A DNA stretch of 64,000 nucleotides from Rhabditoides inermis (taxonomy: Eukaryota > Nematoda > Chromadorea > Rhabditida > Rhabditidae), in assembly GCA_963966185.1 (NCBI GenBank), contig CAWZYM010000191.1:248001-312000 (forward strand), read 5' to 3'. How positions within the stretch are numbered: the stretch's first letter is position 1; each line of letters begins with the position of its first letter. The notes beneath the pieces were generated by a model. It was not told the origin of the DNA. It worked only from the letters and a program-made list of their open reading frames with translations, and searched no databases. Made by a program: the position numbers and the translations under genes. Below are positions 23,096-38,842 of this stretch, piece by piece.

Positions 23096-26000
23096 GAGGT
23101 ACAGATAAGGATGTAGAGGGACAGATAAGGGATTGGAGGGATAGATAAGGATGTAGAGGGACAGATAAGGGATTGGAGGGAGAGATAATGATGTAGAGGG
23201 ACAGATAAGGGATTGGAGGGACAGATATGGATGTAGAGGGACAGATAAGGGATTGGAGGGACAGATAAGGATGTAGAGGGACAGATTAGGGATTGGAGGG
23301 ACAGATAAGGATGTAGAGGGACAGATAAGGGATTGGAGTGACAGATAAGGATGTAGAGGTACAGATAAGGGATAGGAGGGACATATAAGGATGTAGAGGT
23401 ACAGATACAGATAAGGGATTGGAGGTACAGATAAGGATGTAGAGGGACAGATAAGGGATTGGAGGGACAGATAAGGATGTAGAGGGAGAGATTAGGGATT
23501 GGAGGGACAGATAAGGATGTAGAGGGACAGATAAGGGATTGGAGGGACAGATAAGGATGTAGAGGGACAGATTAGGGATTGGAGTGACAGATAAGGATGT
23601 AGAGGTACAGATAAGGGATAGGAGGGACATATAAGGATGTAGAGGTACAGATACAGATAAGGGATTGGAGGTACAGATAAGGATGTAGAGGGACAGATAA
23701 GGGATTGGAGGGACAGATAAGGATGTAGAGGGAGAGATTAGGGATTGGAGGGACAGATAAGGATGTAGAGGGACAGATAAGGGATAGGAGGGACATATAA
23801 GGATGTAGAGGTACAGATACAGATAAGGGATTGGAGGTACAGATAAAGATGTAGAGGGACAGATAAGGGATTCGAGGGACAGATAAGAATGTAGAGGGAC
23901 AGATTAGGGATTGGAGGGACAGATAAGGATGTCGAGGGACAGATAAGGGATTGGAGGGACAGATAAGGATGTAGAGGGACAGATTAGGGATTGGAGGGAC
24001 AGATAAGGATGTATAGGGACAGATAAGGGATTGGAGGGACAGATAAGGATGTAGAGGTACAGATAAGGGATAGGAGGGACATATAAGGATGTAGAGGTAC
24101 AGATACAGATAAGGGATTGGAGGTACAGATAAGGATGTAGAGGGACAGATAAGGGATTTGGGGGACATATAAGGATGTAGAGGGACAGATTAGGGATTGG
24201 AAGGACAGATAAGGATGTAGAGGGACAGATAAGGGATTGGAGGGACAGATAAGGATGTAGAGGTACAGATAAGGGATAGGAGGGACATATAAGGATGTAG
24301 AGGTACAGATACAGATTAGGGATTGGAGGGACAGATAAGGATGTAGAGGGACAGATAAGGGATTGGAGGGACAGATAAGGATGTAGAGGGACAGATTAGG
24401 GATTGGAGGGACAGATAAGGATGTAGAGGGACAGATAAGGGATTGGAGTGACAGATAAGGATGTAGAGGTACAGATAAGGGATAGGAGGGACATATAAGG
24501 ATGTAGAGGTACAGATACAGATAAGGGATTGGAGGTACAGATAAGGATGTAGAGGGACAGATAAGGGATTGGAGGGACAGATAAGGATGTAGAGGGAGAG
24601 ATTAGGGATTGGAGGGACAGATAAGGATGTAGAGGGACAGATAAGGGATTGGAGGGACAGATAAGGATCTAGAGGGACAGATTAGGGATTGGAGGGACAG
24701 ATAAGGATGTAGAGGGACAGATAAGGGATTGGAGGGACAGATAAGGATGTAGAGGGACAGATAAGGGATTGGAGGGACAGATAAGGATGTAGAGGGACAG
24801 ATAAGGGATTGGAGGGACAGATATGGATGTAGAGGGACAGATAAGGGATTGGAGGGACAGATAAGGATGTAGAGGTACAGATAAGGGATAAGAGGGACAT
24901 ATAAGGATGTAGAGGTACAGATACAGATAAGGGATTGGAGGGACAGATAAGGATGTAGAGGTACAGATAAGGGATTGGAGGGACAGATAAGGATGTAGAG
25001 GTACAGATTAGGGATTGGAGGTACAGATAAGGATGTAGAGGTACAGATAAGGGATTGGAGAGACAGATAAGGATGTAGAGGGACAGATTAGGGATTGGAG
25101 GGACAGATAAGGGATTGGAGGGACAGATAAGGATGTAGAGGTACAGATAAGGGATAGGAGGGACATATAAGGATGTAGAGGTACAGATACAGATAAGGGA
25201 TTGGAGGGACAGATAAGGATGTAGAGAGACAGATTAGGGATTGGAGGGACAGATAAGGATGTAGAAGGACAGATAAGGGATTGGAGGGACAGATAAGGAT
25301 GTAGAGGGACAGATAAGGGATTGGAGGGACAGATAAGGATGTAGAGGTACAGATAAGGGATAGGAGGGACATATAAGGATGTAGAGGTACAGATACAGAT
25401 AAGGGATTGGAGGGACAGATAAGGATGTAGAGGGACAGATAAGGGATTGGAGGGACAGATAAGGATGTAGAGGGACAGATAAGGGATTGGAGGGACAGAT
25501 AAGGATGTAGAGGTACAGATACAGATAAGGGATTGGAGGTACAGATAAGGATGTAGAGGGACAGATAAGGGATTGGAGGGACATATAAGGATGTAGAGGG
25601 ACAGATTAGGGATTGAAGGGACAGATAAGGATGTAGAGGGACAGATAAGGGATTGGAGGGACAGATAAGGATGTAGAGGGACAGATAAGGGATTGGAGGG
25701 ACAGATAAGGATGTAGAGGTACAGATAAGGGATTGGAGGGACAGATAAGGATGTAGAGGTACAGATTAGGGATTGGAGGTACAGATAAGGATGTAGAGGT
25801 ACAGATAAGGGATTGGAGGGACAGATAAGGATGTAGAGGGACAGATTAGGGATTGGAGGGACAGATAAGGATGTAGAGGGACAGATAAGGGATTGGAGGG
25901 ACAGATAAGGATGTAGAGGTACAGATAAGGGATAGGAGGGACATATAAGGATGTAGAGGTACAGATACAGATAAGGGATTGGAGGTACAGATAAGGATGT

Positions 26001-26837
26001 AGAGGGACAGATAAGGGATTGGAGAGACATATAAGGATGTAGAGGGACAGATTAGGGATTGGAGGGACAGAAAAGGATGTAGAGGGACGGATAAGGGATT
26101 GGAGGTACAGATAAGGATGTAGAGGGACAGATAAGGGATTGGAGGGACAGATAAGGATGTAGAGGGACAGATAAGGGATTGGAGGGACAGATAAGGATGT
26201 AGAGGTACAGATAAGGGATAGGAGGGACATATAAGGATGTAGAGGGACAGATAAGGGATTGGAGGGACAGATAAGGATGTAGAGAAACCCATAAGGGATT
26301 GAAGAGACAGATAATGATGAAGAGGGACAGATAAGGGATAGGAGGGACAGATAAGGATGTAGAGGGACGGATAAGGGATTGGAGGTACAGATAAGGATGT
26401 AGAGGGACAGATAAGGGATTGGAGGGACATATAAGGATGTAGAGGGACAGATTAGGGATTGGAGGGACAGATAAGGATGTAGAAGGACAGATAAGGGATT
26501 GGAGGGACAGATAAGGATGTAGAGGGACAGATAAGGGATTGGAGGGACAGATAAGGATGTAGAGGTACAGATAAGGGATTGGAGGGACAGATAAGGATGT
26601 AGAGGTACAGATTAGGGATTGGAGGTACAGATAAGGATGTAGAGGTACAGATAAGGGATTGGAGAGACAGATAAGGATGTAGAGGGACAGATTAGGGATT
26701 GGAGGGACAGATAAGGGATTGGAGGGACAGATAAGGATGTAGAGGTACAGATAAGGGATAGGAGGGACATATAAGGATGTAGAGGTACAGATACAGATAA
26801 GGGATTGGAGGGACAGATAAGGATGTAGAGAGACAGA

Positions 26838-29800
26838 TTAGGGATTGGAGGGACAGATAAGGATGTAGAAGGACAGATAAGGGATTGGAGGGACAGATAA
26901 GGATGTAGAGGGACAGATAAGGGATTGGAGGTACTGAAAGAGATGTAGAGGTACAGATGAGGTTGGAGGTACAGATAAGGATTGGAGGGACAGATAAGGA
27001 TGTAGAGGTACAGATGAGGTTGGAGGGACAGATAAGGATGTAGAGGGACAGATAAGGGATTGGAGGGACAGATAAGGATGTAGAGGGACAGATAAGGGAT
27101 TGGAGGGACAGATAAGGATGTAGAGGTACAGATAAGGGATAGGAGGGACATATAAGGATGTAGAGGTACAGATACAGATAAGGGATTGGAGGTACAGATA
27201 ACGATGTAGAGGGACAGATAAGGGATTCGAGGGACAGATAAGAATGTAGAGGGACAGATTAGGGATTGGAGGGACAGATAAGGGATTGAAGAGACAGATA
27301 AGGATGTAGAGGTACAGATAAGGATGTAGAGGGACAGATAAGGGATTGAAGAGACAGATAATGATGAAGAGGGACAGATAAGGGATAGGAGGGACATATA
27401 AGGATGTAGAGGGACAGATAAGGGATTGGAGGGACAGATAAGGATGTAGAGAAACACATAAGGGATTGGAGGTACAGATAAGGATGTAGAGGGACAGATA
27501 AGGGATTGGAGGGACATATAAGGATGTAGAGGGACAGATTAGGGATTGGAGGGACAGATAAGGATGTAGAGAAACACATAAGGGATTGAAGAGACAGATA
27601 ATGATGAAGAGGGACAGATATGGGATAGGAGGGACAGATAAGGATGTAGAGGGACGGATAAGGGATTGGAGGTACAGATAAGGATGTAGAGGGACAGATA
27701 AGGGATTGGAGGGACATATAAGGATGTAGAGGGACAGATTAGGGATTGGAGGGACAGATAAGGATGTAGAAGGACAGATAAGGGATTGGAGGGACAGATA
27801 AGGATGTAGAGGGACAGATAAGGGATTGGAGGTACTGAAAGAGATGTAGAGGTACAGATGAGGTTGGAGGTACAGATAAGGATTGGAGGGACAGATAAGG
27901 ATGTAGAGGTACAGATGAGGTTGGAGGGACAGATAAGGATGTAGAGGGACAGATAAGGGATTGGAGGGACAGATAAGGATGTAGAGGGACAGATAAGGGA
28001 TTGGAGGGACAGATAAGGATGTAGAGGTACAGATAAGGGATAGGAGGGACATATAAGGATGTAGAGGTACAGATACAGATAAGGGATTGGAGGTACAGAT
28101 AACGATGTAGAGGGACAGATAAGGGATTCGAGGGACAGATAAGAATGTAGAGGGACATATTAGGGATTGGAGGGACAGATAAGGATGTAGAGGGACAGAT
28201 AAGGGATTGGAAAGACAGATAAGGATGTAGAGGGACAGATTAGGGATTGGAGGGACAGATAAGGATGTAGAGGGACAGATAAGGGATTGGAGGGACAGAT
28301 AAAGATGTAGATGGACAGATAAGGGATTGGAGGGATAGATAAGGATGTAGAGGGACAGATAAGGGATTGGAGGGACAGATAAGGATGTAGAGGTACAGAT
28401 TAGGGTTTGGAGGGACAGATATGTATGTAGAGGTACAGATAAGGGATTGGAGGGAGAGATAATGATGTAGAGGGACAGATAAGGGATTGGAGGGACAGAT
28501 AAGGATGTAGAGGTACAGATACAGAAAAGGGATTGGAGGTACAGATAAGGATGTAGAGGGACAGATAAGGGATTGGAGGGACAGATAAGGATGTAGAGGT
28601 ACAGATAAGGGATAGGAGGGACATATAAGGATGTAGAGGTACAGATACAGATAAGGGATTAGAGGTACAGATAAGGATGTAGAGGGACAGATAAGGGATT
28701 GGAGGGACAGATAAGGATGTAGAGGGAGAGATTAGGGATTGGAGGGACAGATAAGGATGTAGAGGGACGGATAAGGGATTGGAGGTACAGATAAGGATGT
28801 AGAGGGACAGATAAGGGATAGGAGGGACAGATAAGGATGTAGAGGGACGGATAAGGGATTGGAGGTACAGATAAGGATGTAGAGGGACAGATAAGGGATT
28901 GGAGGGACAGATAAGGATGTAGAGGGACAGATAAGGGATTGGAGGGACAGATAAGGATGTAGAGGTACAGATAAGGGATAGGAGGGACATATAAGGATGT
29001 AGAGGGACAGATAAGGGATTGGAGGGACAGATAAGGATGTAGAGAAACCCATAAGGGATTGAAGAGACAGATAATGATGAAGAGGGACAGATAAGGGATA
29101 GGAGGGACAGATAAGGATGTAGAGGGACGGATAAGGGATTGGAGGTACAGATAAGGATGTAGAGGGACAGATAAGGGATTGGAGGGACATATAAGGATGT
29201 AGAGGGACAGATTAGGGATTGGAGGGACAGATAAGGATGTAGAAGGACAGATAAGGGATTGGAGGGACAGATAAGGATGTAGAGGGACAGATAAGGGATT
29301 GGAGGGACAGATAAGGATGTAGAGGTACAGATAAGGGATTGGAGGGACAGATAAGGATGTAGAGGTACAGATTAGGGATTGGAGGTACAGATAAGGATGT
29401 AGAGGTACAGATAAGGGATTGGAGAGACAGATAAGGATGTAGAGGGACAGATTAGGGATTGGAGGGACAGATAAGGGATTGGAGGGACAGATAAGGATGT
29501 AGAGGTACAGATAAGGGATAGGAGGGACATATAAGGATGTAGAGGTACAGATACAGATAAGGGATTGGAGGGACAGATAAGGATGTAGAGAGACAGATTA
29601 GGGATTGGAGGGACAGATAAGGATGTAGAAGGACAGATAAGGGATTGGAGGGACAGATAAGGATGTAGAGGGACAGATAAGGGATTGGAGGTACTGAAAG
29701 AGATGTAGAGGTACAGATGAGGTTGGAGGTACAGATAAGGATTGGAGGGACAGATAAGGATGTAGAGGTACAGATGAGGTTGGAGGGACAGATAAGGATG

Positions 29801-29960
29801 TAGAGGGACAGATAAGGGATTGGAGGGACAGATAAGGATGTAGAGGGACAGATAAGGGATTGGAGGGACAGATAAGGATGTAGAGGTACAGATACAGATA
29901 AGGGATTGGAGGTACAGATAACGATGTAGAGGGACAGATAAGGGATTCGAGGGACAGATA
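26838..29960. repeat. Duplicated block with the rare gtactgaaagagatg variant
   Basis: The rare unit gtactgaaag, followed by two agatgaggttgg units, occurs at 26,931, 27,832 and 29,691 (offsets 901 and 1,859), and later at 38,315 and 47,637. The first two copies share about 0.3 kb on the left and several hundred bases on the right, marking segmental duplication inside the array. Confidence 0.75.
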
Positions 29961-30218
29961 AGAATGTAGAGGGACAGATTAGGGATTGGAGGGACAGATA
30001 AGGATGTAGAGGGACAGATAAGGGATTGGAAAGACAGATAAGGATGTAGAGGGACAGATTAGGGATTGGAGGGACAGATAAGGATGTAGAGGGACAGATA
30101 AGGGATTGGAGGGACAGATAAAGATGTAGATGGACAGATAAGGGATTGGAGGGATAGATAAGGATGTAGAGGGACAGATAAGGGATTGGAGGGACAGATA
30201 AGGATGTAGAGGTACAGA

Positions 30219-33200
30219 TTAGGGTTTGGAGGGACAGATATGTATGTAGAGGTACAGATAAGGGATTGGAGGGAGAGATAATGATGTAGAGGGACAGATA
30301 AGGGATTGGAGGGACAGATAAGGATGTAGAGGTACAGATACAGAAAAGGGATTGGAGGTACAGATAAGGATGTAGAGGGACAGATAAGGGATTGGAGGGA
30401 CAGATAAGGATGTAGAGGTACAGATAAGGGATAGGAGGGACATATAAGGATGTAGAGGTACAGATACAGATAAGGGATTAGAGGTACAGATAAGGATGTA
30501 GAGGGACAGATAAGGGATTGGAGGGACAGATAAGGATGTAGAGGGAGAGATTAGGGATTGGAGGGACAGATAAGGATGTAGAGGGACAGATAAGGGATTG
30601 GAGGGACAGATAAGGATGTAGAGGGACAGATAAGGGATTGGAGGGACAGATAAGGATGTAGAGGGACAGATAAGGGATTGGAGGGACAGATAAGGATGTA
30701 GAGGTACAGATAAGGGATAGGAGGGACATATAAGGATGTAGAGGTACAGATACAGATAAGGGATTGGAGGTACAGATAAAGATGTAGAGGGACAGATAAG
30801 GGATTGGAGGGACAGATAAGGATGTAGAGGGACAGATTAGGGATTGGAGGGACAGATAAGGATGTAGAGGGACAGATAAGGGATTGGAGGGACAGATAAG
30901 GATGTAGAGGTACAGATAAGGGATAGGAGGGACATATAAGGATGTAGAGGTACAGATACAGATAAGGGATTGGAGGGACAGATAAGGATGTAGAGGGACA
31001 GATAAGGGATTGGAGGGACAGATAAGGATGTAGAGGGACAGATAAGGGATTGGAGGGACAGATAAGGATGTAGAGGTACAGATACAGATAAGGGATTGGA
31101 GGTACAGATAAGGATGTAGAGGGACAGATAAGGGATTGGAGGGACAGATAAGGATGTAGAGGTACATATAAGGAATAGGAGGGACATATAAGGATGTAGA
31201 GGTACAGATACAGATAAGGGATTGGAGGTACAGATAAGGATGTAGAGGGACAGATAAGGGATTGGAGGGACATATAAGGATGTAGAGGGACAGATAAGGG
31301 ATTGGAGAGACATATAAGGATGTAGAGGGACAGATTAGGGATTGGAGGGACAGATAAGGATGTAGAGGGACGGATAAGGGATTGGAGGTACAGATAAGGA
31401 TGTAGAGGGACAGATAAGGGATTGGAGGGACAGATAAGGATGTAGAGGGACAGATAAGGGATTGGAGGGACAGATAAGGATGTAGAGGTACAGATAAGGG
31501 ATAGGAGGGACATATAAGGATGTAGAGGGACAGATAAGGGATTGGAGGGACAGATAAGGATGTAGAGAAACACATAAGGGATTGAAGAGACAGATAATGA
31601 TGAAGAGGGACAGATAAGGGATAGGAGGGAAAGATAAGGATGTCGAGGGACGGATAAGGGATTGGAGGTACAGATAAGGATGTAGAGGGACAGATAAGGG
31701 ATTGGAGGGACATATAAGGATGTAGAGGGACAGATTAGGGATTGGAGGGACAGATAAGGATGTAGAAGGACAGATAAGGGATTGGAGGGACAGATAAGGA
31801 TGTAGAGGGACAGATAAGGGATTGGAGGGACAGATAAGGATGTAGAGGTACAGATAAGGGATTGGAGGGACAGATAAGGATGTAGAGGTACAGATTAGGG
31901 ATTGGAGGTACAGATAAGGATGTAGAGGTACAGATAAGGGATTGGAGAGACAGATAAGGATGTAGAGGGACAGATTAGGGATTGGAGGGACAGATAAGGA
32001 TGTAGAGGGACAGATAAGGGATTGGAGGGACAGATAAGGATGTAGAGGTACAGATAAGGGATAGGAGGGACATATAAGGATGTAGAGGTACAGATTCAGA
32101 TAAGGGATTGGAGGGACAGATAAGGATGTAGAGAGACAGATAAGGGATTGGAGGGACAGATAAGGATGTAGAGGGACAGATAAGGGATTGGAGGGACAGA
32201 TAAGGATGTAGAGGGACAGATTAGGGATTGGGGGGACAGATAAGGATGTAGAGGGACAGATAAGGGATTGGAGGGACAGATAAGGATGTAGAGGTACAGA
32301 TAAGGGATAGGAGGGACATATAAGGATGTAGAGGTACAGATACAGATAAGGGATTGGAGGTACAGATAAGGATGTAGAGGGACAGATAAGGGATTGGAGG
32401 GACATATAAGGATGTAGAGGGACAGATTAGGGATTGGAGGGACAGATAAGGATGTAGAGGGACGAATAAGGGATTGGAGGTACAGATAAGGATGTAGAGG
32501 GACAGATAAGGGATTGGAGGGACAGATAAGGATGTAGAGGGACTTATAAGGGATTGGAGGGACAGATAAGGATGTAGAGGTACAGATAAGGGATAGGAGG
32601 GACATATAAGGATGTAGAGGACAGATAAGGGATTGGAGGGACAGATAAGGATGTAGAGGGACAGATTAGGGATTGGAGGGACAGATAAGGATGTAGAGGG
32701 ACAGATAAGGGATTGGAGGGACAGATAAGGATGTAGAGGTACAGATAAGGGATAGGAGGGACATATAAGGATGTAGAGGTACAGATACAGATATGGGATT
32801 GGAGGGACAGATAAGGATGTAGAGGGACAGATAAGGGATTGGAGGGACAGATAAGGATGTAGAGGGACAGATAAGGGATTGGAGGGACAGATAAGGATGT
32901 AGAGGTACAGATACAGATAAGGGATTGGAGGTACAGATAAGGATGTAGAGGGACAGATAAGGGATTGGAGGGACATATAAGGATGTAGAGGGACAGATTA
33001 GGGATTGAAGGGACAGATAAGGATGTAGAGGGACAGATAAGGGATTGGAGGGACAGATAAGGATGTAGAGGGACAGATAAGGGATTGGAGGGACAGATAA
33101 GGATGTAGAGGTACAGATAAGGGATTGGAGGGACAGATAAGGATGTAGAGGTACAGATTAGGGATTGGAGGTACAGATAAGGATGTAGAGGTACAGATAA

Positions 33201-36200
33201 GGGATTGGAGGGACAGATAAGGATGTAGAGGGACAGATTAGGGATTGGAGGGACAGATAAGGATGTAGAGGGACAGATAAGGGATTGGAGGGACAGATAA
33301 GGATGTAGAGGGACAGATTAGGGATTGGGGGGACAGATAAGGATGTAGAGGGACAGATAAGGGATTGGAGGGACAGATAAGGATGTAGAGGTACAGATAA
33401 GGGATAGGAGGGACATATAAGGATGTAGAGGTACAGATACAGATAAGGGATTGGAGGTACAGATAAGGATGTAGAGGGACAGATAAGGGATTGGAGGGAC
33501 ATATAAGGATGTAGAGGGACAGATTAGGGATTGGAGGGACAGATAAGGATGTAGAGGGACGAATAAGGGATTGGAGGTACAGATAAGGATGTAGAGGGAC
33601 AGATAAGGGATTGGAGGGACAGATAAGGATGTAGAGGGACTTATAAGGGATTGGAGGGACAGATAAGGATGTAGAGGTACAGATACAGATAAGGGATTGG
33701 AGGTACAGATAAGGATGTAGAGGGACAGATAAGGGATTGGAGGGACATATAAGGATGTAGAGGGACAGATTAGGGATTGAAGGGACAGATAAGGATGTAG
33801 AGGGACAGATAAGGGATTGGAGGGACAGATAAGGATGTAGAGGGACAGATAAGGGATTGGAGGGACAGATAAGGATGTAGAGGTACAGATAAGGGATTGG
33901 AGGGACAGATAAGGATGTAGAGGTACAGATTAGGGATTGGAGGTACAGATAAGGATGTAGAGGTACAGATAAGGGATTGGAGGGACAGATAAGGATGTAG
34001 AGGGACAGATTAGGGATTGGAGGGACAGATAAGGATGTAGAGGGACAGATAAGGGATTGGAGGGACAGATAAGGATGTAGAGGTACAGATAAGGGATAGG
34101 AGGGACATATAAGGATGTAGAGGTACAGATACAGATAAGGGATTGGAGGTACAGATAAGGATGTAGAGGGACAGATAAGGGATTGGAGAGACATATAAGG
34201 ATGTAGAGGGACAGATTAGGGATTGGAGGGACAGATAAGGATGTAGAGGGACGGATAAGGGATTGGAGGTACAGATAAGGATGTAGAGGGACAGATAAGG
34301 GATTGGAGGGACAGATAAGGATGTAGAGGGACAGATAAGGGATTGGAGGGACAGATAAGGATGTAGAGGTACAGATAAGGGATAGGAGGGACATATAAGG
34401 ATGTAGAGGGACAGATAAGGGATTGGAGGGACAGATAAGGATGTAGAAAAACCCATAAGGGATTGAAGAGACAGATAATGATGAAGAGGGACAGATAAGG
34501 GATAGGAGGGACAGATAAGGATGTAGAGGGACGGATAAGGGATTGGAGGTACAGATAAGGATGTAGAGGGACAGATAAGGGATTGGAGGGACATATAAGG
34601 ATGTAGAGGGACAGATTAGGGATTGGAGGGACAGATAAGGATGTAGAAGGACAGATAAGGGATTGGAGGGACAGATAAGGATGTAGAGGGACAGATAAGG
34701 GATTGGAGGGACAGATAAGGATGTAGAGGTACAGATAAGGGATTGGAGGGACAGATAAGGATGTAGAGGTACAGATTAGGGATTGGAGGTACAGATAAGG
34801 ATGTAGAGGTACAGATAAGGGATTGGAGAGACAGATAAGGATGTAGAGGGACAGATTAGGGATTGGAGGGACAGATAAGGGATTGGAGGGACAGATAAGG
34901 ATGTAGAGGTACAGATAAGGGATAGGAGGGACATATAAGGATGTAGAGGTACAGATACAGATAAGGGATTGGAGGGACAGATAAGGATGTAGAGAGACAG
35001 ATTAGGGATTGGAGGGACAGATAAGGATGTAGAAGGACAGATAAGGGATTGGAGGGACAGATAAGGATGTAGAGGGACAGATAAGGGATTGGAGGGACAG
35101 ATAAGGATGTAGAGGTACAGATAAGGGATAGGAGGGACATATAAGGATGTAGAGGTACAGATACAGATAAGGGATTGGAGGGACAGATAAGGATGTAGAG
35201 GGACAGATAAGGGATTGGAGGGACAGATAAGGATGTAGAGGGACAGATAAGGGATTGGAGGGACAGATAAGGATGTAGAGGTACAGATACAGATAAGGGA
35301 TTGGAGGTACAGATAAGGATGTAGAGGGACAGATAAGGGATTGGAGGGACATATAAGGATGTAGAGGGACAGATTAGGGATTGAAGGGACAGATAAGGAT
35401 GTAGAGGGACAGATAAGGGATTGGAGGGACAGATAAGGATGTAGAGGGACAGATAAGGGATTGGAAAGACAGATAAGGATGTAGAGGGACAGATTAGGGA
35501 TTGGAGGGACAGATAAGGATGTAGAGGGACAGATAAGGGATTGGAGGGACAGATAAAGATGTAGATGGACAGATAAGGGATTGGAGGGATAGATAAGGAT
35601 GTAGAGGGACAGATAAGGGATTGGAGGGACAGATAAGGATGTAGAGGTACAGATTAGGGTTTGGAGGGACAGATATGTATGTAGAGGTACAGATAAGGGA
35701 TTGGAGGGAGAGATAATGATGTAGAGGGACAGATAAGGGATTGGAGGGACAGATAAGGATGTAGAGGTACAGATACAGAAAAGGGATTGGAGGTACAGAT
35801 AAGGATGTAGAGGGACAGATAAGGGATTGGAGGGACAGATAAGGATGTAGAGGTACAGATAAGGGATAGGAGGGACATATAAGGATGTAGAGGTACAGAT
35901 ACAGATAAGGGATTAGAGGTACAGATAAGGATGTAGAGGGACAGATAAGGGATTGGAGGGACAGATAAGGATGTAGAGGGAGAGATTAGGGATTGGAGGG
36001 ACAGATAAGGATGTAGAGGGACAGATAAGGGATTGGAGGGACAGATAAGGATGTAGAGGGACAGATAAGGGATTGGAGGGACAGATAAGGATGTAGAGGG
36101 ACAGATAAGGGATTGGAGGGACAGATAAGGATGTAGAGGTACAGATAAGGGATAGGAGGGACATATAAGGATGTAGAGGTACAGATACAGATAAGGGATT

Positions 36201-38842
36201 GGAGGTACAGATAAAGATGTAGAGGGACAGATAAGGGATTGGAGGGACAGATAAGGATGTAGAGGGACAGATTAGGGATTGGAGGGACAGATAAGGATGT
36301 AGAGGGACAGATAAGGGATTGGAGGGACAGATAAGGATGTAGAGGTACAGATAAGGGATAGGAGGGACATATAAGGATGTAGAGGTACAGATACAGATAA
36401 GGGATTGGAGGGACAGATAAGGATGTAGAGGGACAGATAAGGGATTGGAGGGACAGATAAGGATGTAGAGGGACAGATAAGGGATTGGAGGGACAGATAA
36501 GGATGTAGAGGTACAGATACAGATAAGGGATTGGAGGTACAGATAAGGATGTAGAGGGACAGATAAGGGATTGGAGGGACAGATAAGGATGTAGAGGTAC
36601 ATATAAGGAATAGGAGGGACATATAAGGATGTAGAGGTACAGATACAGATAAGGGATTGGAGGTACAGATAAGGATGTAGAGGGACAGATAAGGGATTGG
36701 AGGGACATATAAGGATGTAGAGGGACAGATAAGGGATTGGAGAGACATATAAGGATGTAGAGGGACAGATTAGGGATTGGAGGGACAGATAAGGATGTAG
36801 AGGGACGGATAAGGGATTGGAGGTACAGATAAGGATGTAGAGAGACAGATAAGGGATTGGAGGGACAGATAAGGATGTAGAGGGACAGATAAGGGATTGG
36901 AGGGACAGATAAGGATGTAGAGGTACAGATAAGGGATAGGAGGGACATATAAGGATGTAGAGGGACAGATAAGGGATTGGAGGGACAGATAAGGATGTAG
37001 AAGGACAGATAAGGGATTGGAGGGACAGATAAGGATGTAGAGGGACAGATAAGGGATTGGAGGGACAGATAAGGATGTAGAGGTACAGATAAGGGATTGG
37101 AGGGACAGATAAGGATGTAGAGGTACAGATTAGGGATTGGAGGTACAGATAAGGATGTAGAGGTACAGATAAGGGATTGGAGAGACAGATAAGGATGTAG
37201 AGGGACAGATTAGGGATTGGAGGGACAGATAAGGGATTGGAGGGACAGATAAGGATGTAGAGGTACAGATAAGGGATAGGAGGGACATATAAGGATGTAG
37301 AGGTACAGATACAGATAAGGGATTGGAGGGACAGATAAGGATGTAGAGAGACAGATTAGGGATTGGAGGGACAGATAAGGATGTAGAAGGACAGATAAGG
37401 GATTGGAGGGACAGATAAGGATGTAGAGGGACAGATAAGGGATTGGAGGGACAGATAAGGATGTAGAGGGACGGATAAGGGATTGGAGGTACAGATAAGG
37501 ATGTAGAGGGACAGATAAGGGATTGGAGGGACAGATAAGGATGTAGAGGGACAGATAAGGGATTGGAGGGACAGATAAGGATGTAGAGGTACAGATAAGG
37601 GATAGGAGGGACATATAAGGATGTAGAGGGACAGATAAGGGATTGGAGGGACAGATAAGGATGTAGAGAAACCCATAAGGGATTGAAGAGACAGATAATG
37701 ATGAAGAGGGACAGATAAGGGATAGGAGGGACAGATAAGGATGTAGAGGGACGGATAAGGGATTGGAGGTACAGATAAGGATGTAGAGGGACAGATAAGG
37801 GATTGGAGGGACATATAAGGATGTAGAGGGACAGATTAGGGATTGGAGGGACAGATAAGGATGTAGAAGGACAGATAAGGGATTGGAGGGACAGATAAGG
37901 ATGTAGAGGGACAGATAAGGGATTGGAGGGACAGATAAGGATGTAGAGGTACAGATAAGGGATTGGAGGGACAGATAAGGATGTAGAGGTACAGATTAGG
38001 GATTGGAGGTACAGATAAGGATGTAGAGGTACAGATAAGGGATTGGAGAGACAGATAAGGATGTAGAGGGACAGATTAGGGATTGGAGGGACAGATAAGG
38101 GATTGGAGGGACAGATAAGGATGTAGAGGTACAGATAAGGGATAGGAGGGACATATAAGGATGTAGAGGTACAGATACAGATAAGGGATTGGAGGGACAG
38201 ATAAGGATGTAGAGAGACAGATTAGGGATTGGAGGGACAGATAAGGATGTAGAAGGACAGATAAGGGATTGGAGGGACAGATAAGGATGTAGAGGGACAG
38301 ATAAGGGATTGGAGGTACTGAAAGAGATGTAGAGGTACAGATGAGGTTGGAGGTACAGATAAGGATTGGAGGGACAGATAAGGATGTAGAGGTACAGATG
38401 AGGTTGGAGGGACAGATAAGGATGTAGAGGGACAGATAAGGGATTGGAGGGACAGATAAGGATGTAGAGGGACAGATAAGGGATTGGAGGGACAGATAAG
38501 GATGTAGAGGTACAGATACAGATAAGGGATTGGAGGTACAGATAACGATGTAGAGGGACAGATAAGGGATTCGAGGGACAGATAAGAATGTAGAGGGACA
38601 GATTAGGGATTGGAGGGACAGATAAGGATGTAGAGGGACAGATAAGGGATTGGAAAGACAGATAAGGATGTAGAGGGACAGATTAGGGATTGGAGGGACA
38701 GATAAGGATGTAGAGGGACAGATAAGGGATTGGAGGGACAGATAAAGATGTAGATGGACAGATAAGGGATTGGAGGGATAGATAAGGATGTAGAGGGACA
38801 GATAAGGGATTGGAGGGACAGATAAGGATGTAGAGGTACAGA
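30219..38842. repeat. 8,624-bp higher-order repeat of the 40-bp satellite, copy 1
   Basis: The phase is set at the unique marker tagggtttggagggacagat followed by atgtatg (30,220; also 35,655, 38,844, 39,542, 44,977, 48,166, 53,601, 55,955, 58,475 and 60,829; an earlier one at 28,401). Minus-strand conceptual translations across this unit recur unchanged in the next unit. Inside the unit a first block is repeated at +5,435 bp (30,219 and 35,654), so the unit itself is a composite of older duplications. The start phase is arbitrary. Confidence 0.85.

Noticed and set aside
30478..31713. 411-codon open frame (and equivalents at 39,800, 48,424 and 61,087) as a repeat-rich protein gene
   Set aside because: All three minus frames are open over the same DNA, the ends fall on single-base variants of a 20-bp satellite, and there is no non-repetitive coding sequence, signal or promoter context.
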